DNA of 64,000 nt. It comes from Actinomycetota bacterium. Lineage in GTDB: Bacteria > Actinomycetota > Geothermincolia > Geothermincolales > RBG-13-55-18. The notes under the pieces are model-generated. The model was not told the origin of the DNA, ran no database searches, and saw nothing but the letters and a program-made list of their open reading frames with translations. The position numbers were made by a program, and so were the translations under genes. The stretch spans positions 321,261 through 385,260 of the forward strand of contig JACIXB010000011.1 of assembly GCA_014360685.1 (NCBI GenBank). The letters run 5' to 3'. This document shows, one piece after another, positions 25,253 through 35,168 of this stretch; position 1 is the stretch's first letter, and every line of letters begins with the position of its first letter.

Positions 25253-28200
25253 ATGAAGGTACACGCATGGAAGGCCCTCCTGGCCTTCACCTGCCTGGCC
25301 CTCCTCCCCTTCCTCCGCCCGGGCCCGGAGGCGGCGCTCCCTTACCCGGGCCCCGGGGAGGGTTACCGGGGATGGACGGCGGAGGCGGCCATCGACTTAC
25401 CCCGCCCCCGCCACGTGCAGATGGCCCACGGGGGAGACCGACTCTACCTGGCCGCGGATGACGGGGCGGACGTCTGGCTCTACCGCGCCGCGGACCGCTC
25501 CTCCCTGAAGTGGGAAGCGGTGAGGAAGATGGACCTGGACCCCTCCCGCCCGGCCTGCGACGCCTACCTGGAGGCCCGGGAGGGTTGCCTGGCCCTCTCC
25601 TGGAAGGAACTGGTGGGAAGCCGCTGGGCCCTGGTGGTGGCCTTGTCCACCGATGGGGGCACCACCTGGCGCACCTGGATGGACTCCAACCCGGGGTGGA
25701 ACAACTACGAGGCCCACCTGGCCCTGGCGGGAAACGTCCTCCATGCCGCCTACGTGTCCGACTACTCGGGGCGCAACGAGGTCTTCTACCGGCGTTTCAA
25801 CCTGGAGTTGGTGCCCCTGAACGTCTCCTGCGCCTCCGACCCCGGGGACGGGATACCCGCCACCCAGCCCTGCCTGGAGAGCTCCGGGGAGCTCAACGCC
25901 AGCGTGTACTACGTGCGCCAGTCCGGCCCCCCCAATCCGGTGTGGCAGGCCCTCACCGAGGACGCCGGACTGGGCTGGCGCCACTACGAGGCGATCCCCT
26001 CCTCCGGGGGCGTGGACCTCTCCTGGCCGGAGGTGGGGGTGTGGAGGGACGGGAGCGACCGGCGGGTGATGGTGGCCGCCGACGGGCGGCACCTGGAGAG
26101 CGGTAACCATCGGGTTCGCTATTCCCGTTTTTACAACGGTGTTTGGGAAAAAGGGATAGATAAGGGGTATTTCGGATCATACAACACATATCCTCAACTG
26201 GGCATATCCGGTACCTGTATTTTAATGGTTTTTCGGCAGTCAGGTGGTACACTTGGCATGGAAGGGGCAGGCAGGATAAACACCCATACCGGCGAGGAAA
26301 GCGCCTGGAACCATATCGACGACCTCTTCTACCTCAACATGCCCTACGACCACCCCGGAAGTATCGATTGCTGCTCGGATGGGGAGCGCTTCTACGCCGC
26401 GGCGGCGGGGACGGGCTCCCGGGCGGTGATCATGACCAAGCGCGAGGACGACGTGGACCCCACCGTGTCCATCGAGAACCCCGGGACCTATCACAACTCC
26501 GATTTCACCATCTCGGCGAAGGCCTACGACGACTTCGACCGCAGCGCCAACTGGCTGCTGGCCCCGCAGTCGGAGCGCTACGACCGGGGCATCCTTCACG
26601 CCGACTTCTTTTACCGCGCGGCGGGGAGCGAGGAGTGGAAGGAATGGCCGGGAGGAAAGAGGGACGCGGACGCCCCCTGGGAGATGTCCTTCCCCGGGGG
26701 GAGCTTCCCCGAGGGCCGGTACGACCTCAAGGTGGCGGTCACCGATACCGCCATGCGCACCTCGGAGAACATATACGGCAACGTTTGCGTGGACCGCACC
26801 CCTCCCGCCGCCAAGCTCTCCATCTCCCCGCCCGACGGCGATAACGGCTGGTACCGGGAGCCTCCGGCCAGCGGCCCCGCGGTCAGCGGCTCCGATAACC
26901 TGTCCGGCATCCGCCGCGCCTATTACCGGCTCGACGACGCGCCCTCCTGGACGGTCTACTCCGGGCCCTTCGACCTCCCCGAGGGAGGGCACGTCATCCG
27001 CTACTACGTGGAGGACCGGGCGGGCAATACCTCGCCGGTCATGGAATACGCCTACCGCGCGGACTATACCGATCCCGCGGGCTCCATAACCGTTCCCAGC
27101 GGCGGCGCCTATTTCCGGGACCTCATGGAAGTGGAGGCCTCTTGCGAGGACGCCGTGTCCGGGGTGGCCTCGCTCACCTGGCTGGTGGACGGGGAGCCGG
27201 TGAAGACGGTGGCCGAGAACCGCACCACCCTGGATCTACGCGGGCTTTCCGAGGGCCGCCATACCCTGCAGGTGGAGATCAGGGATCGGGCCGGGCGCAC
27301 CTTCCGGCCCCAGCCCGTGGACTTCTACCGCGACGTCACCCCGCCCACGGCAAGCATCGCCGAGCCGCGGGGGCAGGATTGGGTGCGGGGGATAGTGCCG
27401 GTAAAGGCCGAGGTGGCCGACAACCTGATGGTCTCCGGGGCGGCCTTCTTCGCGGATGGGAAAAAGATCGGCCAGTGCACCCAGCCCCCATGGGCGGTTT
27501 CCTGGGACACCTCCACGGTTACCAACGGATACCATACCCTGCGGGTGGAGGCCTGGGACGCCGCCGGTAACCGCTCCCGGCAGGAGGCCGCGAGCGAATC
27601 CACCGTTTTCGTGGGTAATAACATAAGCCAGACCAATCATTTCGCCGAGGGATGCACCCGCCCCGGCTTCGACACCTGGTTGTGCCTGCAGAACCCGGGG
27701 GACGATCCGGCGGTGGTGAGCGTCAATTACCAGTTGGGGGAGGGACAGGGCGCGGCCCCGGCCCAGACCTACCTGGTGGCCGCCCATTCCCGGTACACCA
27801 TCTACGTGAACGGGGTGGTGGGGACGGGCAAGGACGTGTCCATCCAGGTTACTTCCAACCGCCCCATAGTGTCCGAGAGGCCTATGTACTTCACCTATAC
27901 GGGGCAGGATGGCGCGCGGCTGCGTGGCGGGCACACCGCCCAGGGAGCCCACTTCCCGCGCCGGGAGTGGTACTTCGCCGAGGGATGCACCCGCCCCGGC
28001 TTCGACACCTGGTTGTGCCTGCAGAATCCGGGTGAACAGGAGGCCACGGTCCAGGTGGAGTACATGCTGGAGAACGGAGCCTACCTGGGCCGCGCGTACC
28101 GGGTGCCCCCCTGGAGCCGGGGCACGGTGATGGTGGACAGGGAGACGGGGGAGGGGCACGACGTGTCCATGCGGGTCACCTCCAACGTCCCCGTGGTGGC

Positions 28201-28909
28201 CGAGCGCCCGGTGTATTTCCTCTACCAGGGGATGTGGGACGGCGGACACAACGTCATGGGCGCCGGCCGCCCGGAGACAGAATGGTACTTCGCCGAGGGC
28301 TGTACCCGCACGGGGTTCAACCAGTGGATATGCATCATGAACCCCAACGACCGGGAGGCCAAGGCCGAGGTGACCTACGTGATGGAGGACGGGGGCCGCA
28401 TAGAGAGGGAATACCGCCTGAGGCCGCGTTCCCGCTTCACGGTCAACGTGAACAACGACGTGGCCCGGCAGCACGACGTCTCCACCTGCGTGCGGTCCGA
28501 CCTGCCCGTGGTGGTGGAGAGGCCTATATACTTCCTCTACGCCTCCTCCATAGACGAGGGTTCCAACGCCATGGGGGTGAACAAGGCCGGGTCCTCCTGG
28601 TACTTCGCCGAGGGGTGCACCCGGGCCGGCTTCGAGGAGTACCTCTGCCTCATGAACCCCGGGAAGGATGAGGCGCGGACTTCCCTGCGCTTCATGCTCG
28701 AGGATTCTTCGCAGCTCTTACGCACCGTCACCGTGCCGCCGGGAACCCGGGTGACGGTGAAAGTCAACGACATCGTGGGGCCGGGGCACGACGTCTCCGT
28801 GGAAGTCATGAGCGACCGCCCGGTAATCGCCGAGCGACCCATCTACAGCTTGTACGGGGGCTCTCTGCCCGCGGGTGACACCCTCTCCGGCTATACCTTC
28901 AATCCCTGA
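25253..28909 (+). CDS. Large secreted protein: Asp-box propeller, Ig-like domains, four WYFAEG modules
   Basis: A 1218-residue exported protein. A signal peptide (AWKALLAFTCLALLPFL) leads into a region of about 380 residues with Asp-box text (STDGGTTW, and TEDAGLGW as a weaker copy), typical of sialidase-like beta-propellers. About 400 residues of Ig-like or fibronectin-like sandwiches follow (DPTVSIENPGTYHNSDFTI; TPPAAKLSISPPDG; VTPPTASIAEPRG). The C-terminal third is four WYFAEG modules starting near nucleotides 27630, 27966, 28280 and 28601. It is probably a surface or extracellular-matrix protein; no catalytic residues can be assigned. A stretch at about 26105-26285 is much more AT-rich than the rest while the frame stays intact. 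ATG 25253 follows a weak GGG-rich ribosome site. Confidence 0.78.
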   Translation: MKVHAWKALLAFTCLALLPFLRPGPEAALPYPGPGEGYRGWTAEAAIDLPRPRHVQMAHGGDRLYLAADDGADVWLYRAADRSSLKWEAVRKMDLDPSRPACDAYLEAREGCLALSWKELVGSRWALVVALSTDGGTTWRTWMDSNPGWNNYEAHLALAGNVLHAAYVSDYSGRNEVFYRRFNLELVPLNVSCASDPGDGIPATQPCLESSGELNASVYYVRQSGPPNPVWQALTEDAGLGWRHYEAIPSSGGVDLSWPEVGVWRDGSDRRVMVAADGRHLESGNHRVRYSRFYNGVWEKGIDKGYFGSYNTYPQLGISGTCILMVFRQSGGTLGMEGAGRINTHTGEESAWNHIDDLFYLNMPYDHPGSIDCCSDGERFYAAAAGTGSRAVIMTKREDDVDPTVSIENPGTYHNSDFTISAKAYDDFDRSANWLLAPQSERYDRGILHADFFYRAAGSEEWKEWPGGKRDADAPWEMSFPGGSFPEGRYDLKVAVTDTAMRTSENIYGNVCVDRTPPAAKLSISPPDGDNGWYREPPASGPAVSGSDNLSGIRRAYYRLDDAPSWTVYSGPFDLPEGGHVIRYYVEDRAGNTSPVMEYAYRADYTDPAGSITVPSGGAYFRDLMEVEASCEDAVSGVASLTWLVDGEPVKTVAENRTTLDLRGLSEGRHTLQVEIRDRAGRTFRPQPVDFYRDVTPPTASIAEPRGQDWVRGIVPVKAEVADNLMVSGAAFFADGKKIGQCTQPPWAVSWDTSTVTNGYHTLRVEAWDAAGNRSRQEAASESTVFVGNNISQTNHFAEGCTRPGFDTWLCLQNPGDDPAVVSVNYQLGEGQGAAPAQTYLVAAHSRYTIYVNGVVGTGKDVSIQVTSNRPIVSERPMYFTYTGQDGARLRGGHTAQGAHFPRREWYFAEGCTRPGFDTWLCLQNPGEQEATVQVEYMLENGAYLGRAYRVPPWSRGTVMVDRETGEGHDVSMRVTSNVPVVAERPVYFLYQGMWDGGHNVMGAGRPETEWYFAEGCTRTGFNQWICIMNPNDREAKAEVTYVMEDGGRIEREYRLRPRSRFTVNVNNDVARQHDVSTCVRSDLPVVVERPIYFLYASSIDEGSNAMGVNKAGSSWYFAEGCTRAGFEEYLCLMNPGKDEARTSLRFMLEDSSQLLRTVTVPPGTRVTVKVNDIVGPGHDVSVEVMSDRPVIAERPIYSLYGGSLPAGDTLSGYTFNP

Positions 28910-29292
28910 GGATGGGGCCGGGTGGGGTTTGCCGATCCCGGGGCTCGCTCGGGGGTATCGAGGCCCGGGGTGCTTGGGGCAAGGACTGGTGGTAAAGCGG
29001 GAAGACCCCGCCCACGCGGGCGGGGCCGCCACATGCTGGTTGGAAACGGTTCCGTTTCTGGTATCCCCGGTCACACGGTCGTGACCGTCGTTCCACCGAG
29101 GGACGGCAGGAGCTTGAACGCCGCGCGGAGGGGTTTTCCCCGCCGGGACCATCACCCCTCCAGCTGCGTCGATCACCTGAAAATGTACTGCGGGGTGGCA
29201 TGGAGATGTGGATAATAAGAGGTGGTCGAGGCGCCGAAGGGAACAAAGGGTCGGCGTTTCGCCGCATTCGTTTTTCGTCCGGGCGAGAAGGA
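28910..29292. other. Intergenic with two hairpins after the secreted-protein gene
   Basis: No gene is supported. A perfect 8-bp stem (CCCCGCCC, loop ACGC, GGGCGGGG) at 29006-29025 and a 7-bp stem (GAAACGG, TT, CCGTTTC) about 20 nt later may together end the upstream transcript, though neither has a T run. Confidence 0.4.
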
Positions 29293-29524
29293 TGTAGGCG
29301 GGGAAAAGGAGGGACCGGGCTGGAGATGAGGGTGGCCCTGGTGAACCCCAACCGTTACCTGGAGCCCCCGGTGATCCCCCTGGGCCTGGAGTACCTGGCC
29401 CACACCTGGATCGTGTAGGCGGGGAAAAGGAGGGACCGGGCTGGAGATGAGGGTGGCCCTGGTGAACCCCAACCGTTACCTGGAGCCCCCGGTGATCCCC
29501 CTGGGCCTGGAGTACCTGGCCCAC
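29293..29524 (+). repeat. 121-bp-period tandem duplication of a gene start
   Basis: Bases 29293-29403 and 29414-29524 are identical over 111 nt. The unit contains the ribosome site, the ATG and the first 26 codons of the radical SAM gene. The first copy (ATG at 29326) then runs into TAG after five more codons, giving only a short dead-end peptide. It could be a real duplication or an assembly artefact. Confidence 0.9.
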
Positions 29525-30724
29525 TACCTGGACCGCGAGGGGCACGAGGTCCTGGTGATCGACCTGGCCTTCTCCCGGGATCCGGCGGCGGACCTGGCCG
29601 GGGGACTGGGTTCCTTCCGTCCCCACCTGGTGGGTTTCTCCCTGCGCAACCTGGACACCTCCCTCTACCACGACCCCCTCTTCTTCCTGGACGAATTCGC
29701 CGCGCTCATCTCCGCCGCCCGGGAGGCCTGCGGCGCTCCCGTGGTGGTGGGCGGGACCGCCCTGCTTGCCGGGCCCCGGGAGGTGGCGGAGTACGTGGGG
29801 GCCGACTGCGCGGTCTTCGGGCCGGGGGAGCGGGCCCTCCCCCACCTGCTGCGCTACCTGGAGGCGGGAGAGAGGCTGCCGAGATTGGTGGACGGCTGGG
29901 AGCACTCCTTCGACCGCGGCGAGGTCCCGGCCAGGGCCCGCTGGGTGGATTACGCCCCGTACCTGCGGGAGAGGGGGCTGGCAGGATTTGCCACCCAGAC
30001 CGGATGCCTCGGGACGTGCGATTATTGCCTGGAGGCCGGCCTGCCCTGGAGGACCCGGGACCCCAAGGCGGTGGTGGCCGAGCTGGCCCAGCTGCGCGAG
30101 GCGGGAGTCCGCGAGCTCCACCTCTGCGACTGCGAGTTCAACCAGGACCTGGAGACCTGCAAGGAGCTCCTCCGCCTCTGGGTGTCCGCCGGCCTGGGCC
30201 TGACCTGGTCCCTGTACATGAAGCCCTTGCCCCACGACGAGGGTCTCTTCCGCCTGCTGCGCGAAAGCGGGGCCGCCTCGGTGACCCTCTCCGTGGACTC
30301 CCGGTCCCTGGCCGCCGGGGCGTACGGGCTGTTCGATCTCCAGAGCTTCGTGGAGCTCGCCCGCCGCCAGGGCCTACGGGTGGCCGTGGACCTCCTCCTG
30401 GGTTTCCCCGGGGAGAGGGAGGACGAGCTGCGCGACCTGCTGGACTTCTTCCGGGCCGTGCGACCGGACACCGTGGGGGTCAACGCCTGGATACGCATTT
30501 ACAAGTACACCGGGCTGGGGAGGGGAATACGCCTCCGTCCTCCCGGGCGGGGCACCTTCCTGGGCCACCGTGAGGACCCCGATTTCCTTCGCCCCCTGTA
30601 CTACAACTGGTTGGACATGGAGAGGCTGCAGGAGCTGATCGGGGAGGACCCCCTTTTCCGCGTCGAGGGGCTGGAACGGCGCAGCAATTACGAGCGCCTC
30701 CGCGAAGGGGATCCCCGCGCCTGA
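29447..30724 (+). CDS. B12-binding radical SAM enzyme
   Basis: A 425-residue protein with an N-terminal cobalamin-binding Rossmann domain (MRVALVNPNRYLEPPVIPLGLEYLAHYLDREGHEV pattern, then HLVGFSLRN) and a radical SAM domain with the CxxxCxxC cluster motif C187-LGT-C191-DY-C194. Class B enzymes of this build catalyse methylations and other radical rearrangements. The B12 domain lacks the DxHxxG motif, as is common in this class. The C-terminus (YKYTGLGRGIRLRPPG) resembles the Bchl-cyclase-like group. ATG 29447 has AAAGGAGG upstream, the second copy of a duplicated start. No biosynthetic partner is adjacent, so the substrate is unknown. Confidence 0.85.
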   Translation: MRVALVNPNRYLEPPVIPLGLEYLAHYLDREGHEVLVIDLAFSRDPAADLAGGLGSFRPHLVGFSLRNLDTSLYHDPLFFLDEFAALISAAREACGAPVVVGGTALLAGPREVAEYVGADCAVFGPGERALPHLLRYLEAGERLPRLVDGWEHSFDRGEVPARARWVDYAPYLRERGLAGFATQTGCLGTCDYCLEAGLPWRTRDPKAVVAELAQLREAGVRELHLCDCEFNQDLETCKELLRLWVSAGLGLTWSLYMKPLPHDEGLFRLLRESGAASVTLSVDSRSLAAGAYGLFDLQSFVELARRQGLRVAVDLLLGFPGEREDELRDLLDFFRAVRPDTVGVNAWIRIYKYTGLGRGIRLRPPGRGTFLGHREDPDFLRPLYYNWLDMERLQELIGEDPLFRVEGLERRSNYERLREGDPRA

Positions 30725-30872
30725 AGCCACCGAAGGCGAGCGCGGAGCCTCGACACCCCCGGCGGTTCTTCAACCTGCGGCCCTTGATCGGTGGCCCGCG
30801 GCCGCGGGAGGGAGACCTTCGTTCCGCCTCCCCGCGCGCCCCGCTTTACGGAAAGGCGCGGGGCACACCGCC

Positions 30873-30902
30873 TTGAAGGTGGGCAGACCCCGCCCTTATA
30901 AT
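30873..30902 (+). promoter_or_regulatory. Promoter of the subtilase gene
   Basis: TTGAAG (30873-30878), an 18-bp spacer and TATAAT (30897-30902). The -10 overlaps the first in-frame ATG (30901), so that ATG cannot be the start if this promoter is used. Transcription would begin near 30909. Confidence 0.65.
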
Positions 30903-30915
30903 GAAATTCCAAATT

Positions 30916-33900
30916 ATGGGGGACGATAAAGGGGGATTGGTGAGACCGAGGCTCCGAGGAACGGGAGGCAGAGCCTTCGCGGCCTTCCTCATCCTCTCCC
31001 TTCTAGTGGGTTTCCTATCCAGCGGCGCGACGAGGGCCTTCGCCGATACGCCTTGGCCCCCGCCGCCTCCGGGACAGGACCCCTACCGCTACGAGGAATA
31101 CTGCCGCAGCGAAACACCGCCCGACGACTACCTGCCGACCCATGGCGATTACTGGAAATACGCTTCGCAGCAGGCTTCCACCCTGTACCACCTTCTCCTG
31201 GGCCTCTTCATGCCCGACCTCTACCGCCGCGAGCTTCGGGGGGTGATGGGGGCCTCCGTGGACAAGGCCTGGGGGATAACCACCGGCCGGCCGGACGTGG
31301 TCATCGCCGTCCTGGACTCGGGCATCCGCTGGGAGGATCCGGAGGTCATGCGGGAGCTGGCGGGTAAGATCTACCTCAACTCGGGGGAGGTGCCACCGCC
31401 CCTGGGGGCCGACCGCTGGGACCTGAACAACGACGGCGTCTTCAACGTGGAGGATTACCAGGGCGACCCCCGGGTGACGGATCTGAACGGCAACGGTATG
31501 CTGGATCCCGAGGACCTCATCTGGACCTTCTCCGACGGGGAGGACGACGACGAGAACGGGTACCCGGACGACATCTCCGGGTGGGATTTCCTGGAAGACG
31601 ACAACGACCCCCGGGACGACGCCGATTTCGGGCACGGCAGCTCGGAGTGCGCGTGGTCGGCGGGGGAGGCGGACAACGGCGGCGGGTTTCCGGGGACCTG
31701 CCCCAACGCCATGCTCCTGGTGGTGCGGGTGGGGGACTCCTTCATCGTGGACGTGAACCGCTTCGCCCAGGGGGTGGTCTTTGCCGTGGACTCCGGGGCC
31801 TGGGTGGTCCAGGAGGCGCTGGGGAGCGTCAACGTCTCCTCCTTCGGGCAGGCGGCGGTGGATTACGCCTGGTCCCGGGGGGTGGCGGTGGTGGCCTCGG
31901 CGGCGGACGAGGAGTCGGCGCACCAGAACTACCCCTGCACCTACGAGCGCACCATCCAGGTCAACGCGGTGCAGAAGTTCGCGGACCCGGGGTGCGCGCT
32001 CCTCCGCCAGTTCCCCCCCTCCTACCTTTACCTGGGAGGACTTACCAATTACGGGGCTCACACCCTCCTGTCCACCCCCTCGGACGGCCATTCCTCGGGG
32101 GCCACGGGCAGGCTGGCCGGGATAGCGGCGCTGGTCTGCTCCGCCGCCGAGGACCAGGTGAGAAAGGGCCGTCTCTGGAGGTACCCCGGGCTGGACAAGC
32201 CGCTCTCGGCCAACGAGGTGAAGCAGATACTGACCATGACCGCCGACGACATCGACTTCTCACCGGGCAGGTACCGGGTGAGCCTGGGCCTCCTGGACGC
32301 CTTCGTGGGCCCCTCGAGGAGGTTTCCCTCCAATTCCGGCTGGGATCCCTATTTCGGGTACGGTAGGGTTAACGCCCTGAGGGCAGTGCAGGCGGTGACG
32401 GAGGGGAGGATACCCCCGGAGGCGGAGATCCGCTCCCCGCGCTGGTTCGAGCTCCGTGACCCCAACGAGGTGGAGCTGAAGGTGGAGGGAAGGGTGGCCG
32501 CGGTGCGCGCCGACTCCTACCAGTACTGCGTGGAATGGGGGCCGGGATGGGATCCCTCGGACAAGGAGTGGAAGACCTTGTCCGATTCCTCGCGCATGTA
32601 CGAGCCACTGGAAGGGGTACTGGCCACCCTGGACCTGGGCGAGGTTTACCGGGCCGTACAGGACCGCCTGCGCAAGGGAGTAGAGGAAGGGGATCCCAAC
32701 CGGTACGCCTTCACCATCCGGGTCAGGGTGCGGGACGACAGGGGGAACTGGGGGGAGGACCGCAAGACCCTCTTCTGCTTCCACGACAAGGATGCCTATC
32801 CGGGGACCCCCTTCCGCCTGGGAGGGGACCTTTCCGCCTCCCCCCGGCTGGCCGACCTGGACGACGACGGTGTGAATGAGCTCGTCGTGGCCACCGGCGA
32901 CGGCCTGGTGCATGCCTTCCGCTCCGACTTCACCGAGCTCCCGGGATGGCCGGTCCACGCCACCCCGCTTCCCCTGCACCTGGAGTCGGAGGGTTTCGCT
33001 TCCGGTAGCCTGCCAAGGGAGGTTTTCGCCTCGGTGACCGGCACCCCCGCCGTGGGAGACCTGGACGGTGACGGGCACCTGGAGGTGGTGGCCGGCGACT
33101 CCATGGGAAGGGTATACGCCTGGAACGGCGCCGGGGAGCTGCTCCCGGGCTTCCCGGCGCGCTCCAACCCCCTTTATTCCATCCCCGACCGCGCGGACTG
33201 GTGGACGGAGGGAGCCCTCCCGCCGGAATGGTTCGCCTCCCGCCTGGTCCCCGACCGGGTTCATCGGCTGGACAGGTGGAACTGCCTGGACCGCGGGTTC
33301 CTGCGGGGCCCGGTGCTGGCCGACCTGGATGTCCCCCCCGACGGCAGGCTGGAGATCCTTGCCGCCTGCCTGGACCAACACATATACGCATGGCATGCCG
33401 ACGGGAGCCCGGTGGATGGCTGGCCGGTCAAGCTGGTGGACCCCGGAAAGGTGGAGAGGATGGACCCCCTGACCCACACCTGCGCCTTCCGGGATAAGGA
33501 AAAAATTCCCAGGGGAAGCAAGATAGTCACCAACCCCTCCGTGGCCGACCTGGACGCCGACGGGAGGCTGGAGGTGATATGCGGGACCAACGAGGCCTAC
33601 ACCGACGAGCGGGTCAACATCTCGCCGGAGACCTTTATCCTCTCCGTCGTCTTGCCCGTACTGGCGCCCTTGCTGGGAGGGGCAGGCAGCGCTTTCAGGC
33701 CCGGGAATTCCAGGGTCTATGCCCTACACCACGACGGCGCGGCTCACCCTCTTCCGGAGGGGGCGTCGCCGCCCGCGAACGGGGTGCCCGGCAACGCCTA
33801 TCTCCCGGGTTGGCCGGCCAGGCTGGCCATGGTCGCTCCCGGGATGCTCCCCAGCGTGGTGGAGGGGGTCAACGGTCCCGCCGCCCTGGCCGACGTGGAC

Positions 33901-34962
33901 GGGGACGGGCGGCTGGAAGTGGGGGTCGCCTCCGCCGCCGGCCCCGCCTACGTGCTGAGGGCGGACGGTTCCTCCTTCCTGGGGGAGGACGCCTCGGGAT
34001 TGCCCCGCGGCCTGGGTTGCGACCAGCCGGGGCAGGGCGCGGAATCCCCGGACGCGCCGGTGATGTGCGCCCTGGGAGGGGGCTGCTTCGCCCGCCTGGA
34101 AGGATATGGGATATGCTACCTCGCTCCCACCATGGGGATGGGGCGGGCCCTGGACCTCCTCTTCCCCGCCGAACAGGTCCGGTCCGACGACCAGCTCTCC
34201 GCCTGGAGGGCCGGGGACGGCCGCATGTTGACCTCCTTCCCCCGCCGCGTGAACGACATGATGTTCTTCGTGACCCCCGGAGCGGCGGACATCGACGGCG
34301 ACGGGGCCCAGGAGATCCTGGCCGGTAGCTCTTACTACGACCTGCACGCCTTCCGGCCCGGGGGCGGCGAGGCCCGCGGCTGGCCCAAGTTCACCGGGGG
34401 CTGGACGGTGGCCACGCCGGCGGTGGGCGACCTGGACGGGGACGGCCTGCGGGAGGTGGTCTGCGGGACGCGCGAGGGGTGGCTGCTGGCCTGGAAGACG
34501 GGGTCCCGGGTGGAGGACCCCGCGGACTGGCCGGAGTACGGCCACGACCCCTGGAACACGGGGTGCCTGGAGACCGACGCGCGGCGTCCCGGCAGGGTCA
34601 CCGACCTGGCCGCGGAATTGGTCCTGGAGGACGAGAGGCCGGTAGGGGTGAAGCTCACCTGGACGGCCCCCGGGGACGACGGATCCCTCGGCCGGGCCAT
34701 GTGCTACGAGGTGCGCTGCCTGGGTGGCCTCCTGGAAGGGAGCAGGTGGAGCGAAGCCGCGCCCCTCGTCGAGGGGAAGCCTCTCCCCGCCGAGCCGGGA
34801 ACGGTGGAGGAGATGTTCATCCCCATTGAGGTCCTGCGCCGCGTCCTGGAGGAAGGCGGGGGTACGGAAGGGGCCGCAGACCTGTTCTTCGCCCTGCAGG
34901 CCCGGGACGAGACGGGCAACCTCTCCCCGCTCTCCAACGTAGTCTCCGTAACCCTTCCCTGA
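30916..34962 (+). CDS. Secreted S8 (subtilisin-like) peptidase with FG-GAP/VCBS repeats
   Basis: About 1348 residues. A signal peptide (AFAAFLILSLLVGFLSSGATRAFA) leads into a peptidase S8 domain with the triad D134 (IAVLDSGI), H240 (DFGHGSSE) and S393 (DGHSSGATG). The His and Ser motifs depart from the usual HGTHVAG and GTSMAAP, so activity is not certain. Between Asp and His lies a dockerin-like insert with two calcium-loop motifs (DLNNDGVFNVEDY, DLNGNGMLDPEDL). Then follow FG-GAP/VCBS propeller repeats (DLDDDGVNELVVAT, DLDGDGHLEVVAG, DIDGDGAQEILAG, DLDGDGLREVVCG) and a fibronectin-like tail. It is probably a calcium-dependent extracellular enzyme. Start: ATG 30916 lies after the predicted transcript start; GTG 30940 is also possible. 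Confidence 0.85.
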   Translation: MGDDKGGLVRPRLRGTGGRAFAAFLILSLLVGFLSSGATRAFADTPWPPPPPGQDPYRYEEYCRSETPPDDYLPTHGDYWKYASQQASTLYHLLLGLFMPDLYRRELRGVMGASVDKAWGITTGRPDVVIAVLDSGIRWEDPEVMRELAGKIYLNSGEVPPPLGADRWDLNNDGVFNVEDYQGDPRVTDLNGNGMLDPEDLIWTFSDGEDDDENGYPDDISGWDFLEDDNDPRDDADFGHGSSECAWSAGEADNGGGFPGTCPNAMLLVVRVGDSFIVDVNRFAQGVVFAVDSGAWVVQEALGSVNVSSFGQAAVDYAWSRGVAVVASAADEESAHQNYPCTYERTIQVNAVQKFADPGCALLRQFPPSYLYLGGLTNYGAHTLLSTPSDGHSSGATGRLAGIAALVCSAAEDQVRKGRLWRYPGLDKPLSANEVKQILTMTADDIDFSPGRYRVSLGLLDAFVGPSRRFPSNSGWDPYFGYGRVNALRAVQAVTEGRIPPEAEIRSPRWFELRDPNEVELKVEGRVAAVRADSYQYCVEWGPGWDPSDKEWKTLSDSSRMYEPLEGVLATLDLGEVYRAVQDRLRKGVEEGDPNRYAFTIRVRVRDDRGNWGEDRKTLFCFHDKDAYPGTPFRLGGDLSASPRLADLDDDGVNELVVATGDGLVHAFRSDFTELPGWPVHATPLPLHLESEGFASGSLPREVFASVTGTPAVGDLDGDGHLEVVAGDSMGRVYAWNGAGELLPGFPARSNPLYSIPDRADWWTEGALPPEWFASRLVPDRVHRLDRWNCLDRGFLRGPVLADLDVPPDGRLEILAACLDQHIYAWHADGSPVDGWPVKLVDPGKVERMDPLTHTCAFRDKEKIPRGSKIVTNPSVADLDADGRLEVICGTNEAYTDERVNISPETFILSVVLPVLAPLLGGAGSAFRPGNSRVYALHHDGAAHPLPEGASPPANGVPGNAYLPGWPARLAMVAPGMLPSVVEGVNGPAALADVDGDGRLEVGVASAAGPAYVLRADGSSFLGEDASGLPRGLGCDQPGQGAESPDAPVMCALGGGCFARLEGYGICYLAPTMGMGRALDLLFPAEQVRSDDQLSAWRAGDGRMLTSFPRRVNDMMFFVTPGAADIDGDGAQEILAGSSYYDLHAFRPGGGEARGWPKFTGGWTVATPAVGDLDGDGLREVVCGTREGWLLAWKTGSRVEDPADWPEYGHDPWNTGCLETDARRPGRVTDLAAELVLEDERPVGVKLTWTAPGDDGSLGRAMCYEVRCLGGLLEGSRWSEAAPLVEGKPLPAEPGTVEEMFIPIEVLRRVLEEGGGTEGAADLFFALQARDETGNLSPLSNVVSVTLP

Positions 34963-35168
34963 CGCTTGTCTCGGCCGGCGCGCTTCGATCTGGTACATGA
35001 TCCCCAGGCCGGGTTTCCTGTACCACGGTTCGTCCGGAGCGGGGGAGTGGGGCGCGGGGAAGATTAGCCATCGGCACGCATTGGCCAGGGCGCGGGAGAT
35101 CTCCCCGGCCGCCCACCCGGCCATCCTCGAGGTATTCCGGTATCCCGGCATGGCGCAGGCCACCTCCC

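Noticed and set aside
30901-30903. First in-frame ATG of the subtilase as start codon
   Set aside because: It lies inside the TATAAT of a good promoter, upstream of the expected transcript start.
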